DNA of 64,000 nt, from assembly GCA_963922205.1 (NCBI GenBank), contig CAWUHX010000263.1, positions 372,001 to 436,000 on the forward strand, read 5' to 3'. Numbering within the stretch: the first letter of the stretch is position 1; every line of letters starts with the position of its first letter. The position numbers and the translations under genes were made by a program. Under the pieces are notes generated by a model, which was not told the origin of the DNA, searched no databases, and saw only the letters and a program-made list of their open reading frames with translations. This stretch comes from Romanomermis culicivorax. Its lineage: Eukaryota; Nematoda; Enoplea; Mermithida; Mermithidae. Below, piece after piece: positions 34,640 to 46,160 of the stretch.

Positions 34640-36430
34640 GCCAGATTTGTGAAATTGAGTGAACACTTACAAATTACGTTTGTACAGTTGTTTTTGACAA
34701 CAAAATTGACCTTGGTAGCATCACTGTTTCTAGAGGTGAGTTTGTCAGCACCGGCGGCTCAGTATCAATTTTGCGGTCTCTCAAGAAGCGGACATCCACT
34801 TGAGTTACCCCAGCGTGTAGAGTGTAAACCACCGCAATCTTCATGGAGCCCGCGGCGCATGAATGTTACGGTGTATGTCCCTAGTTCAGACCCGATTACA
34901 GCCACAGCGTGGAAATGCACATTGCGCTCCCGCAAAGTCTGCACCAACACTGGTTTCTTCGGCTCTAGGGGCATCACTGCAGACGTCATCACCACTCAGC
35001 ACTTAGCGCCTGCGGCATGCACGCTAGCACATCGCACTAAGATGTTTGGTTCACAAAAACTTGTCGGCGTTCGCCCTGGCTTTTATAGCACAAACCAAAC
35101 ATTGGAATGTACGAATGGTGCTGCAGTGACGTCTGCAAGACAGTGACTAACCTCTTCATCGAGGAGGGACAAGTCGCTTCGTGGGATGGCACTACGGCCC
35201 TAAGCACCTTAGGCGATGTAGGTGGATGCAGTCCCACTGCAGGCCAGTGCACTACTCTAGACGGGGTCATTGTCTGGCCTGCACAAAACTTCACGGCGCG
35301 GTGTCATTATCACCCCAAGGGAAATTACACTGCGTTCATGTCAGGGAACCACGTCATCATCGATGATCTACAGGTTGCCCTCAAGATCCCGGGAAACTCC
35401 CGCGTCTTCCAACTGTGCCCAGAACTACGTTCCACCACAGTCCGGACGGATCAGGGTCTTCTCCTACGCATCCACGGGAGATACAATTTGACCCAAAACT
35501 TGTTCAGAGTGGCAACGGACAGCCGTCCCGATCCTGTCAATGCCAAACTGAACTACCTGGCTCAGCAGATCAAGGAGTCGGAAATTAACGGTTTCCGGTT
35601 CACGTGGCTTGAGCTCTGCTCTCACGCTCAACGCTACCTTGATCTGACTTGGCAGTTGCTTCGCTTCGACCCTACTCTGGGTGCCCGGGCATTCCTCCAG
35701 AGGAATGACCTGACGGCGGAATTCACAGGCGATGCGCTGACAATATGGCCGTGTCAGAAGGTCAACGCCACCTACGTTTACCACTCGTACCGGGTGGGGA
35801 ATGTTTGCTACAAGTACTTACCTGTACAGGTTGGCGGCACCATCTACTTCGCCACCCCCGGTGGTCCGGATCTCATTAAATCTAGCCCAGTTGTGCCGTG
35901 TCATCACCACTTTACAGGGATTTTCCGAAATCGCTCGGGCTGGTTTACTGAGTCTGGCGCGGTCCATGTGAGCCACATCCCACTGGAGCTCTTCTGGAAG
36001 CAGCGTTTCAACATCACTCACTTTGAGGCACCGGCGCTCTTCCATGACCAGTTGGCGATGACCCCTTCAAACTTTGCCTTCTTTAAACAGTACGTTTACA
36101 AGACTGAGCAAATTGAAGAGGTACTCAACCGGCTGGTAAACTTTACCGCTGGTCTATCCCTGCAACCAGACGCCATTTACCAGGCCTTTGCAGGGGTAGG
36201 AACCAACATCAAGGCCTCTCTGGAAGGTGTCGGTTTGGCAGCAAACCATGTTATTACAGGTCAACAACACACCCTCGTCCAGGGCTTGCATGCTGTCCTG
36301 AGCGGGCCGGTCCAGCTGATCTTTAACATCCTAATTACCCTGACAGTGCTGATCGGTGTCGGATACCTTGCCTATCTTGGTGTATCTTATTATCTCAGCT
36401 ACCGTCTGCGGAGCAAACAGGTCAGGTTTG
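34640..36430 (+). CDS. Env-like glycoprotein domain (broken by one frame change)
   Basis: A splice-acceptor-like CCCCTCAG ends at 34639. The frame that follows has a hydrophobic signal-peptide-like segment ending LSAPA (about 34670-34755), then a Cys-rich region. The frame changes within 35107-35146 and continues to a single strong membrane span (ILITLTVLIGVGYLAYL, about 36328-36378). Between them lie at least eight N-glycosylation sequons (such as QNFT, GNYT, YNLT, VNAT, RNRS, FNIT, VNFT) and many Cys, the mark of an extracellular domain of type I topology. The spacing IWPCQKV...GNVCYKYLPV...VVPCHHHF recalls glycoproteins of chuvirus-like elements, but that is a suggestion, not an identification. 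It lies upstream of Pol and shares a frame with it, which is unusual for Gypsy elements. Confidence 0.65.
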
Positions 36431-36479
36431 TTAGCCGTTTCTCCCCGTTGGGTCTTTACCGCAAAGTCCAACGCTGGAT

Positions 36480-37870
36480 CGGTTTTCACTACGTGCAAAA
36501 CGATGTGCCTTCCCAGCTTGACCCAATCACACCGTGTTTTGTCGTGCTGCTGGACACCAAGGAAACTCCTGCTTTCCTTGACACGGGTTGCCCCCGCACT
36601 ATCATTAGCCAACGCCTTCATAAGGCTTTGGCTAAAGAAAGTCCGAAAGCGGTCATGGCGTTCCAGCAACATCACGACTTTAACCCATTGATGAGCATCA
36701 ATGGTAAAGCCGTTCATACCATCCTTTCGGGACCATATGAAATCATGTTGCCCGGAAACCGCCAGCCGAACACACGGATCGATATACATCTCCATGTGTG
36801 CAAGACTACGTCTCCCTTCTGGGCACCTGTTGACCTCATACTCGGACTGGACTTCTTAGAACAGTTCAAGAACATTATGTTTGACTACCAACGTAATGTT
36901 TGTCGGCTGGACACGGTAGAATTACCCCTCCTACTGACCACGCCGGAGATTGACCAGATCGACCCCTGGTGGGAGAACACCCGTGCTCTCTCGCGAAACT
37001 CACACAGGTCGGGATCACGATCGCAGTCCAGGGCTTCGTCCATCTCTCGGCCACACTCACGGGCCTCCTCAGTTGCCTCATCACGTGGGTCAACTAGGGG
37101 ATCCCGGGCCTCTTCTAGACGGGCAAGTCGTCGTCTGTCGACCTTGCACGGGTCAGGTTGCCCTCGACCTCCGCCTGGAACCTCTCCAGTCACGCTAGAG
37201 AAAGGCCGATACCGTGAGCCAAGTGATTCAGATGCTCCGGCATCACCCGTACCAAACGCGCCACCGCTATCGGATACGGAGATTGAATCACTAGGAGCTA
37301 CTCAGAGCCCGAAGGATCACTCAGACCATGTACTAACGGTGCAGGATGAGTCCACCCTTCTGAATGACCCGGAACCCTCCGTCGGCTACGCTCTGGTAGG
37401 TCTACTACGTCGTACGGGACTGCCGATTCCAAAGCGGTCCGGTAAGACCGAACACACTTGTGGTGCCACCACACCTGATTCCGGTCATGTGGTCACTGCT
37501 TTTTACCCAAATGATATTCGGACACCCCATATCAAAGTTCTCCTCAACAAATGGGTAGAAGCAAAGGCACTGGTCGACACAGGAGCTGTTTTCTCACTCC
37601 TGGACCACAAGTTAGCGGCCCAGCTGCCCAACTTGTCACTATCACCAACCAGGGCACGCCCTATCACAGCCAATGGGTCCCCGATCCCACTGCTAGGAGC
37701 AGCCTACATCACAGTTACAGTGGCTGATGTCTCTGAACGGATTCAGGTCCAAATACAGGAGAACTGTTCAGCTGAACTGGTCCTTGGAACCAACTTCCTT
37801 GGCCGGTTCAATTGTGTCAGCTTGAACTGGGAGAAATCCTTCCTCCAGTTCAAAGAAAGTAGAATCCCCT
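36480..37870 (+). CDS. Two retropepsin domains separated by an Arg/Ser-rich linker
   Basis: In the frame 35107-38550 (1147 codons) the first protease has TPAFLDTGCPRTIIS (Asp492) and DLILGLDFLEQF (about 577-588), beginning about 60 residues after the membrane span. A linker follows (about 625-690) packed with RS/SR dipeptides (SRSQSRASSISRPHSRASS). The second protease has KALVDTGAVFSLL (Asp824) and ELVLGTNFLGRF (about 890-901). Both keep the DTG active site and the ILG/VLG motif of retropepsins, which normally act as homodimers. Two complete domains in one polyprotein could form an internal pair or be cleaved separately. The solitary relic at 19345-19937 matches the second domain. Confidence 0.8.
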
Positions 37871-38199
37871 GTGACGGTCTCATCCACAGCCCACCTTCTG
37901 CCCGCGGCGCCTTGCCCCTGAAGGACTTGGTAATTCTGGAGCCTCGCTCCCTGACACGATTCACTGTCCCTGTTCCACCAATCTATACGAACGTGCCTGA
38001 GGTGGCCTTCTTTCCGAAGCACCTCACCGGATCTCAAAGACACGTATATTTTGCTGGAAGCGTGAGTAGCGTGACCAACGGTCCCATACCACTTCAGGTA
38101 GTCAACCCGAGTACTCATTCCGTGGTTCTCTACCTGCACACGACCATCGGTCATGTGCAGATGCATAGTGAGCCCTCACGGGAATCACCGGTCGACTCA

Positions 38200-39640
38200 G
38201 ACACCGTCCTCGATCGTCAGTGGGTCGAGGCCAATGCTGTAATCTCACCGGACATCTCCCCTCCGGACCGGGCAGCCTTACTCGATCTGCTGGTTGCATA
38301 CACTGACCTTTATGCTCTTGATGAAAAGGACACAGGTTCCACTGATCTCGTCCAGCACGAAATCAGCACGGGCGATGCCCGCCCAGTCCGCCGTTTCCCT
38401 TACCGGTCCTCACCTAAGGAGAAGGATCTCATCATGCAAGAGGTCAAGGCGCTCCAGGAGAAAGGTATTATTCGGCCGAGCACGTCTCCGTGGGCTACTA
38501 ATACTGTCCTGGTGCGCAAGAAAAACCGGTTCTCACCGTATGTGTGTTGACTTTCGTGGTCTTAACGAGGTTACGAAAAAGGATGTCTACCCTCTCCCAC
38601 GGATAGATGACATTCTCGACACACTCAAGGGTATGAAATATTTCACAACCCTTGACCAGGCTAACGCTTACTGGTCAATCCCGATTGCCGAGGCGGATAA
38701 GGAAAAGACGGCTTTTAATACGCCTATTGGACTTTACGAATTCAATTATTTGCCTTTCGGTTTATGCAACGCGCCAGGGAAATTTCAACGCCTTATGGAC
38801 CTCCTCCTTACTGGAATCCAATGGCGCACGGTTCTGACTTATCTCGACGACATTTTGGTGTTCGGGAACTCTCACACCCAAATGCTTGAGCGCCTGGCAG
38901 ATGTGTTCGCCCGTCTTCGCCGGGGTGGAATGAAGCTCAGACTGAGCAAGTGCAAATTCTCGCACTCAGAGGTAGAGTACCTAGGCTATCGCATCTCACA
39001 GAGCGGCCTAGAACCTGACCAAGCCAAGCTGGCCGCCGTCCAAAACCTACCCATTCCACAAAACGCCAAAGACATCAAGTCCTTCCTAGGCCTCGTGTCT
39101 TACTACAGGCATTTCATCCCTGGTTGTGCCCGGCTCAGCGAGCCACTCACCAAGCTCTTACGGAAGGAAACTACTTTCCAGTGGTCAAAACCTCAGCAGG
39201 AGGCGTTCGATGAACTCCGCCGCCTGCTGACCAACCCGCCTATCCTGCGCCATCCGGACTTTTCGAAATCCTTTATCCTTCAAACTGATGCGAGTATTTC
39301 GGGGATAGGAGCGGTTCTTAGCCAGTTAGACGAACATGGATACGACCATCCTGTCGCGTACGCCAGCCGAGGGTTAACAGCGGCCGAGAAAAACTACTCC
39401 ATTACAGAACTGGAGACTCTCGCTGTTGTCCATTTCGTCAAGCACTTTCGACCGTACCTCTTCCAGCACGAGGTGGTCGTTCAGACTGACCATACCGCGG
39501 TCAAAGCAGTGTTGGAGAAGCCTAACCCCTCTGCTCGGATCGCTCGGTGGGGACTCGCGCTCGCCGAATTCAAACTGACAATTCGGCCGCGAAAAGGTCA
39601 GTCAAATGGTAATGCCGATGCATTATCACGCCTGCCGGAT
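38200..39640 (+). CDS. pol: Reverse transcriptase and RNase H
   Basis: RT starts in the frame of the proteases (QWVEANAVISPD, then IIRPSTSPWATNTVLVRKKN up to about 38520) and continues one frame over after a break at about 38515-38530 near AAGAAAAACC. The second part is in the frame 38294-41221. It shows CVDFRGLNEVTKKDVYPLPR, FTTLDQANAYW, the LPFGLCNAP block and the catalytic YLDD (residues 183-186 of that frame), then the connection and RNase H with ILQTDASISGIGAVL (Asp332), AYASRGLTAAEKNY and NADALSRL. The break looks like a single-base indel rather than a programmed site; an assembly error is possible. Confidence 0.93.
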
Positions 39641-39699
39641 CCTAACTCCCTCACCGGTCAGAGTATTGATGATACTCCCCTCTACAGACCTGAGGGGCA

Positions 39700-39880
39700 T
39701 GTTATGATGATCACCGATGGTGCGCAGCACCTGGCGAGATCAAGAACCTTGACCGATGGTGTGCAGCACCTGGCGCGTTCAAGTAATTCAGCACCAATCA
39801 CTGTTGGCGCGGAGCGCCCGGTACGATCAGAGTCTTATGCCGAGATATCGGTTGGTGCGCAGCACCCCGACCTTTTCGCT
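39700..39880 (+). repeat. Fourfold repeat in the RNase H-integrase linker
   Basis: The coding sequence repeats a motif read as TDGAQHLARS, TDGVQHLARS, TVGAERPVRS and SVGAQHPDLF, about 35-50 bp per unit. It lies in the spacer between RNase H and integrase. Confidence 0.8.
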
Positions 39881-41221
39881 GCTCAGCTGGAGGATCCGGA
39901 CTTAGCCGACATCATTCGCTCTCTTAAGCCTCTGGGCGACCAGAATGATGTGCGGGGCTACCATCTGTTGGATAACGTCCTTCAGAAATGGACAGGCGAG
40001 TCCAACAAGATCATCATACCCCGATCCATGGTTACTACCATTATCCGGGCTCATCATGATGACATCTTAGCTGGACACTTTGGTGCTAAACGTACTGCGC
40101 GGCTCATTGCTCGCAGATACCACTGGCCTTCCCTCAGTCGGGATGTCAAGTCCTTCTGTCAGCGGTGTGATCTTTGCCAATGGAATAAGCCCGCTCGACA
40201 GAAAACCACTGCGACCCTGAAACCTATCACCATCACGGGACTGTTTCACCGGGTAGGTGTCGACTGTATGGGACCAATGACCACTAGCGAAGCTGGCAAC
40301 CGTTTCATCGTAGTCTTTATCGACTACTTTACAAAATGGGTCGAGGCTTTTGCTACTCCGGACATCACTGCGCACACCATAGCCCGGCTGTTTGTAACGC
40401 AAATTGTCTGCCGGCACGGGGCACCGCAGATTCTTCAGTCAGATCGTGGCACTGATTTCACATCAAAACTGATGACTGAGATCACTGCGATCTGCGCAAC
40501 GAAGAAAATCCACTCTACCGCCTATCATCCGATGACCAACGGTGAAGTGGAAAGAGCTAATCAGACGCTAGCCACACGGCTACGTATGTATGTTCATCAT
40601 GGACATACCGATTGGGATGAACACCTACCATACGCTGTGTTTGCCGTCAATATCAGCATGAATGAGTCAACAGGGTGCTCGCCCTTTGAACTCATGTACG
40701 GTCGCACACCCATGCTCCCTGTTGATGCCGCGCTCTCATTCAACCCTCCGGCCCATATCATTAATGTTTCCTCATATGATATGGAGGTCAAACGTCATTT
40801 CACGAATGCGTTAACCCTAATCCAGAGTCGGATTGAGAAAGCACAGGAGGCCTATGCACGGTCGTACGACCGGAAGGCACATGATGTCTCGTACATAGTA
40901 GGGGATCAGGTGCTCAAACTGCGCACCTCCAGCAAACGTGGACTCACTCCTAAATTGCTGCCCATCTACGATGGGCCCTACCTTGTAACAAGTGTGGCAT
41001 ATCCCAATGTCACACTTCGTCTCGAGATGGATCAGGAAGACACTGTACATGTCAACCAGCTTCGACTTTACGTGTCCCCTGAACAACCGAGTGAAGCAGA
41101 GGATACACCTCCCACTTCACAGGCAACAGGTTCGGCACCCTTATTGTATCCCTCAATAAGCCGGGACTTTACACCAAATCTGATTGACCCACATCTTGAT
41201 GCAGAGGTCCCCGACCCGTAA
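39880..41221 (+). CDS. Integrase, H2C2 and DX35E with GPY/F-like end
   Basis: Residue numbers follow the frame starting at 38294. Zinc finger HHDDILAGHFG (His587 onward) with CQRCDLC; core Asp657 (VDCMGPM), Asp717 (QSDRGTDF) and Glu753 (NGEVERAN), exactly 35 residues between the last two. Blocks LPYAVFAVN and SPFELMYGRTP follow, then a GPYLVTSVAYPNVTLRL end of the GPY/F type. The frame ends with TAA at 41219-41221. The protein should join the cDNA ends to target DNA; the AAAG duplication is its footprint. Confidence 0.93.
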
Positions 41222-41730
41222 CTCAAGATGCATTCTCTTCATTGTCCCCGCTTACGGACGAGGACGTCCTTTTTCGAAGGACCGCCGTGCCCCTCACGAA
41301 GTGTCCACTCTTGTCCATGCTGGATCTTAGTGGATAGAAGAGAGCGTTCAGCAACCGCGTCACGCCTTAGGCGCATCCACACGCGATAGCCTACACTTCA
41401 CTGGGTACATCCCCTGCGATAGCCGGACAATCTGTACCTCACTGGGCGCATCCTCTGCGATAGCCTACATCTTGCCCTGAAAATTTTTCTTTTCTGTGTT
41501 CCAGACTTTCGCACAGGATATTCAATGTCGGCAACTTCACGCATCAACAACCTCCGGTTACCATACCGCCGAACGAATTACGATCAAAGAAGGCTTCATC
41601 CGCCGACAACCCAACGGACCTATTCGACCACTTCCGCCGTCACACCTTGGAATGACCCACGGACACGCCGTACAAAACCTCACTACTAACAACTGCAAGG
41701 ACGAGGACGCCCTTTTTCGAAGGACCGCCG
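41222..41730 (+). other. 3' UTR of the LTR element with duplicated boundary sequence
   Basis: GGACGAGGACG(T/C)CCTTTTTCGAAGG and the following ACCGCCGTG occur twice, at about 41260-41292 and again at 41699-41731, the second abutting the 3' LTR. A short CACTGGG(C/T)(A/G)CATCC-CTGCGATAGCC phrase is repeated at 41398-41470. No ordinary purine-rich polypurine tract is visible before the LTR. Confidence 0.65.
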
Positions 41731-43207
41731 TGTCACGTGCCGCTCAATTCTCCAACGTCACGTGATCCCGATCATGCCGACATTTTGTTATTTTTCATGT
41801 TTCGATTATTACTCGATCATGCTTTTGTTTATTTCATTTTTACACATACATTTTGTGTTCGTTTTTATATTTTCATGCATTTCTATGTTTCGTTTTGTTG
41901 TATTTTTATTTCTTTACAAACGCGGGCTACAGTAGGCCCTTTAGCTAAAAACGTCCGCCAGTCGTGCTCCACGAGCACGTGGCTATTTTTGGTGCGCTCA
42001 CGCACCTCTTATCATCAAAATTAGCGTCGTTTTTGTTACGCAAAGACGACTAGCTAAGAAGTTTTAGCTAAAGACGTTCATATGCTTAGCATAGGCACTG
42101 CAGCCGGCCTCAGTGCTAAACGCATGTGAATGAAAAAATGTCTATGTGCTCATAGGCATCTTCTGCATCGCGTCTAGCTGCAGAAGTTAGCTTGAGCGCC
42201 GAGAAACTCCGCCCAAGCTGCAGCTGTAGCCAAACATGTCCTTAAAAGGACATGTTTCTTTAGTTTTTCGCTCATTCTTGGGTTCACCAAGCTTTCGTCC
42301 GGTTGTAACTCCGCATCCGCCGCTCTTCGTCGAATTTGCATATTTTTATTGTACACCCGTGCGTCCGCCGCCTTACTACCAATAAATTTGCATAAATTTA
42401 CCCGTGTTCACTGCGTCTGCCGCTTACCGCCTACAGTACCCCGCTGCCCATCAGTGCCAGGTGTCCGACCGCCCCGGTTCGTGAATTAAACGTTGGAGTT
42501 TCGCCTCCCGCTCGCTCCCGCTCGCTCCCGCGCGCCGCTGCTCACTCTCGCTCGCCGCCTAGGACGTTTGAGGATCGCATCCCCCGCTCCCAGTGCCAGA
42601 AGACCGAAAGCATCCAGGGACTTACCGCCCGGTGCGTCGTAATCGCTTGAGAAACAGGACTAGGTGAGTCTTCTCAGGGGATTATTGTTATTTGTGGGTT
42701 ATTTGTTGGGAAATCCTTCCTAAGTCGGTTTCCCAAGGTTTCCACAGATAAGTAGGGCCTCCACCTCTCAGGTTCGGGCTAAAAGGGGCTGTCTGGTTCA
42801 TAATCGGGTCCCACAAACTGGGTCATTTTACGGGTGACCCTGTCCCCACTCTCACTGAGTAGGACTCGGGGATTGTCGCACCTAGCCTGGCAGCGTTGTC
42901 CATTACCCTACAGCAAGACCCCAAGGACAACACAAGAGAACCAACTATAGATCTCTCTATAGCCACCATTTGCCAGGTTAGGCCCCAACGCCAACTTGGG
43001 AAGCCTGGGGAAAATGCCAGTATCCATCAGGAGTCACAGCCTATTACTCACTGTAATAGGATCAATCTGATATGGTTCACCATCAATGTGACGTCTAAAA
43101 CACGGTATTACCTGATGAGATACCCAAACCTCCCCAGCTCTCCCAAATCCACATGTCATACACGATCCAGGCGTAAAAATGTGACATGGATGGCGCAATA
43201 TGTGACA
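41731..43207 (+). repeat. 3' LTR (1477 bp)
   Basis: Same TG...CA limits as the 5' LTR. It differs by roughly twelve substitutions and a 10-bp tandem duplication of CTCGCTCCCG near 42515-42530. AATAAA lies at 42381-42386. Confidence 0.95.
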
Positions 43208-43211
43208 AAAG

Positions 43212-43770
43212 AATAGAGCGTGCCGAATTATATAAGAGTTATATGAGAGACAAAGCCTTGAAAATGACAACTTATAATGTATTGTTTCATGAGCAAAAAA
43301 AGTAGATGTCAAGAAAAAAGAAAACGAAAGAAAGCAGAGACAAAAGATAAAAATGGAAAAAGATAAATGAACGGAAACATAAGCAACACACAGGACGAAA
43401 GAAAAAGGAAATATGTACAAAGAAAAATATAAGGTAAAGAGGGAAAATCTGAAGAAAGTGTTATTACATTCTCTACCGCTCGTTTTGAATCACTCAATTG
43501 GGAATTCACTCATTTAGGAATTCGCTCAATTGGGAATCGCTCGCATGGGAGTCGCTCAATTGGGAATTCGCTCATTTGAGAATCCACTCAATTGGGAATC
43601 GCTCACATGGGAATCGCTCAGTTGGAAAGTCGCTCAATGGGAATCGCTCACATGGGAATTGCTCACTCGGGAATTCACTCACTTGGGCATTCGCTCACTT
43701 GGGAATCGCTCAATTGAGAATCACTCACTTGGGAATCACTCATTTGGGGACCGCTCACTTTGGGAATAGG
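43212..43770 (-). mobile_element. Foldback element, right arm
   Basis: Reverse-complement counterpart of 26315-26957: unique A-rich part 43212-43480, then the 15-bp minisatellite of GGGAATCGCTCAC(A/T)T units (43488-43770). The minisatellite units of this arm are more varied than those of the left arm. Confidence 0.8.
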
Positions 43771-46008
43771 CCTAGAATTTCATAAGGACAACGAGGAGCC
43801 CAAAATCATTGAAACAAAATTTTGTTTAGTCATTTTTTATTTCGTAGGAACTGTTTGACCATTTGACCAAGTATTGAAGAAAGTTATCGTTTTTCTGTTG
43901 GTCGCTCGTGGACGAGAAAATTTATTTCATCGACTACAGTTTACTAATTTTTCCATGTTAAACTTACTTTCCTCAGTTTGCTGTATCTGCCATGTTAAAA
44001 TAAATAGACAATAGAAGGCGAATACCATTAAAATTTTCAGCTCTTCGTATCGGAGTTCTATTAGAAGTATGGTTTCTATTAGGAGATGGGTTTTTATTGG
44101 AGGACGGGTTTAATTTGATTAAATGCTGTATTTAAAACATTTTCAGAGAATACACATTTTTATCCAAAAAGGCGGCTGACCTATTCTACTTTTTCAAGTG
44201 AGACTTGGAACACATAGGAAAGGAAAAAACAACCTACATTCGCTCACACCTCTATTCAAGAATTTACTGTAGCAGATAGACCAACAACACGGCTAAAAGA
44301 TGTCTACGTCCACTGCGGGATTTAAGCGCTTTGAAAAATCCTTCACTTGTCCTACGTTCTGATTATTTTTCAATAGATGGACTATACTAGTCTCCATGTC
44401 GTTTTCTTAAGTTTCCAAACTCAAAAAATATCAATTTTTCTACGTCTTATTGCCATTGAATTTAGTTTCTCTTGCGTCTCACTACACAAGGTACACAAAA
44501 CTTACTATTACAAAGCTACAGAAATGATCAGTAACGTCCAAATTTGTTCTTAAATGATTATTGAACTGACATTCTTTCACAATCGGATTTTGTGATTTTA
44601 CAAACTTTCTTCGAAATTTGTATCATTTTGCATTTGCATTCTGTTGTTGTGCATATCACCACCCAAAGATGACACGTTTACTGTAATTAATCATCTCATT
44701 CTGATTTGGATGCAATTTTACAATATTATTGAGTATACTTCAATAAATCTTTCACAATCATTTTGATGTGCATGATCAAAATCAGTTCTTGATAATGCCG
44801 AAAAAATTAGCAATAATTGTTTTCTTGATGAACTATAATACTACTATAACTCGAGATTATAGTTGCAAAGACGATGCTGTTTTCATGCACAAATGACCGA
44901 CTATTGAAAATTTTTCAACTGATAATTTACGGGGTTAATCGACATTTGTCCAGGTAAATTTTCCAAGAATTGGATAAAAATCCGAAAATTTCAGAGCAAC
45001 CGACACTTGAAAAAATGAAATTTTTATGGTTGAAATCGCTTGAAATTTCTATGTCTTGGAAGTTGGAAAAAGTCGAGAAATACGAATTGAAATGTGGAAA
45101 AACGAGGATTTTCTTTGTTGCTTGAAACTATGAGCTATAAAAAATCAACGACATCACGAACTGAAACGGGGAAAAATCGTCGTTTTTCGACAACTTGGAA
45201 CATAGAATTCTGAATACTGGGAATCGGGCCCAGATACAAAGGTGACACCGCCCGAATACAAAGACAGAAAGGAGACAGACTGACGAGAATAATTTTAGTC
45301 ACGCAATTAAGTAGTACGTTCCAGCTCTCGCTTGAGAAGCTATTTCCGTATTATTTCAGGAAGAATGAGGGAGAAGAACGGTGCTTGTATACCGTATTAT
45401 TTATAATGTCGTTCCATCCCCATAAAGCATTGCGACGACGACTACTGTTTTATTTCATCTCCTTGGTATCCTAATTAAAATGTTTGACAGCAAAATGACA
45501 AATTCATACATCCTCGATTTCTTGACTCTTCCTTTTTGCCGTTCGATTTTTTCCCTTCATTTCCACACCTCCAAAAAAGATTCACACGTTTGAGATATTT
45601 TCCCTGTGACTAGAAATCCTGAGACAAATGCTTCTCACGGTTATCCAGAGGCCCGTTTTTGAACAGTGTGTTAGACAATGCTACGCAGATTTACCACTGT
45701 TCAGAAATTGGCTTGAGCTGCAGTTATCACTGCGTCTTTCAGCGTTTGAGAAGAGTTCTATGTCAAAACTTTGTTCCGGGACATTTGTATTCAAGACATT
45801 AATTTACAAAATTTGTACAGTGTGTGAACTCATTTGATATTAATAGATGCATAATGGCATTAACCGCTCAAATTGACCGCGTAAGCGAAGGGCGCGTGGA
45901 AGTGGAAATTTTTGAGTAAAAAAATTCCTGGCCCTGGTGAAAAGGATTTTCAAATCAGTTCAGATCTTCCATTTGCAAACATTCTATAAGAAAAAAGTAA
46001 CTCTTAAG
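43771..46008. other. No gene seen
   Basis: AT-rich sequence without terminal repeats or convincing exons. A 69-codon frame at 45628-45837 has no recognised motif. Confidence 0.4.
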
Positions 46009-46160
46009 ACACATTTCTGAGACTGTCGACTTCATTACATATAACAAATTAACAATATCTGTTGAATTTTGATCAAACATTCTGCACGAAATTCAAAATT
46101 CACGCAGCTACAGTAAATATCGCGAGTTAAGTATTTTTAAACCTCAATCAATATGCAGGT
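46009..46160 (+). repeat. Diverged copy of the palindrome arm
   Basis: ACATATAACAAATT-ACAATATC...TTGATCAAACATT...AAATTCAAAATTCACGCAGCTACAG follows the same order as the left arm at 46674-46903, with many changes. Confidence 0.5.

Larger units (their letters stand above)
26962..43207 (+). mobile_element. Full-length Ty3/Gypsy-type LTR retrotransposon with Env-like domain upstream of Pol
   Basis: 16,246 bp bounded by TG...CA LTRs (26962-28428 and 41731-43207) and the AAAG duplication. Internal order: primer-binding site, 3.6-kb leader, Gag (32084), Env-like ectodomain and membrane span (34640-36430), first retropepsin, Arg/Ser-rich linker, second retropepsin, RT, RNase H, integrase (to 41221), 3' UTR. 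RT with YLDD, the H2C2 zinc finger, the DX35E integrase and the GPY/F-like end place it in Gypsy. The LTRs differ by about a dozen substitutions and one 10-bp indel by eye. The element is GC-richer than its surroundings. This copy has frame breaks near 33835-33880, at 34126 (stop), 34624 (stop), near 35107-35146 and near 38515-38530, so it may not be autonomous. Confidence 0.95.

Noticed and set aside
33831-35146. Second half of the 1020-codon frame starting at 32084 as one Gag-Env protein
   Set aside because: Between about 33835 and 34626 this frame is Ser/Arg/Pro scrambled sequence, while the neighbouring frame is protein-like. The long openness is a GC-composition effect.
36985-37145. Host SR splicing-factor fragment
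   Set aside because: The RS-rich stretch is in frame between two retropepsin domains and has no RRM.
26962-43207. BEL/Pao or retrovirus identity for the LTR element
   Set aside because: RT and integrase blocks and their order match Gypsy; the Env-like domain is in the wrong place for a retrovirus.
43498-43785. Open frames in the right foldback arm
   Set aside because: Same minisatellite effect as in the left arm.
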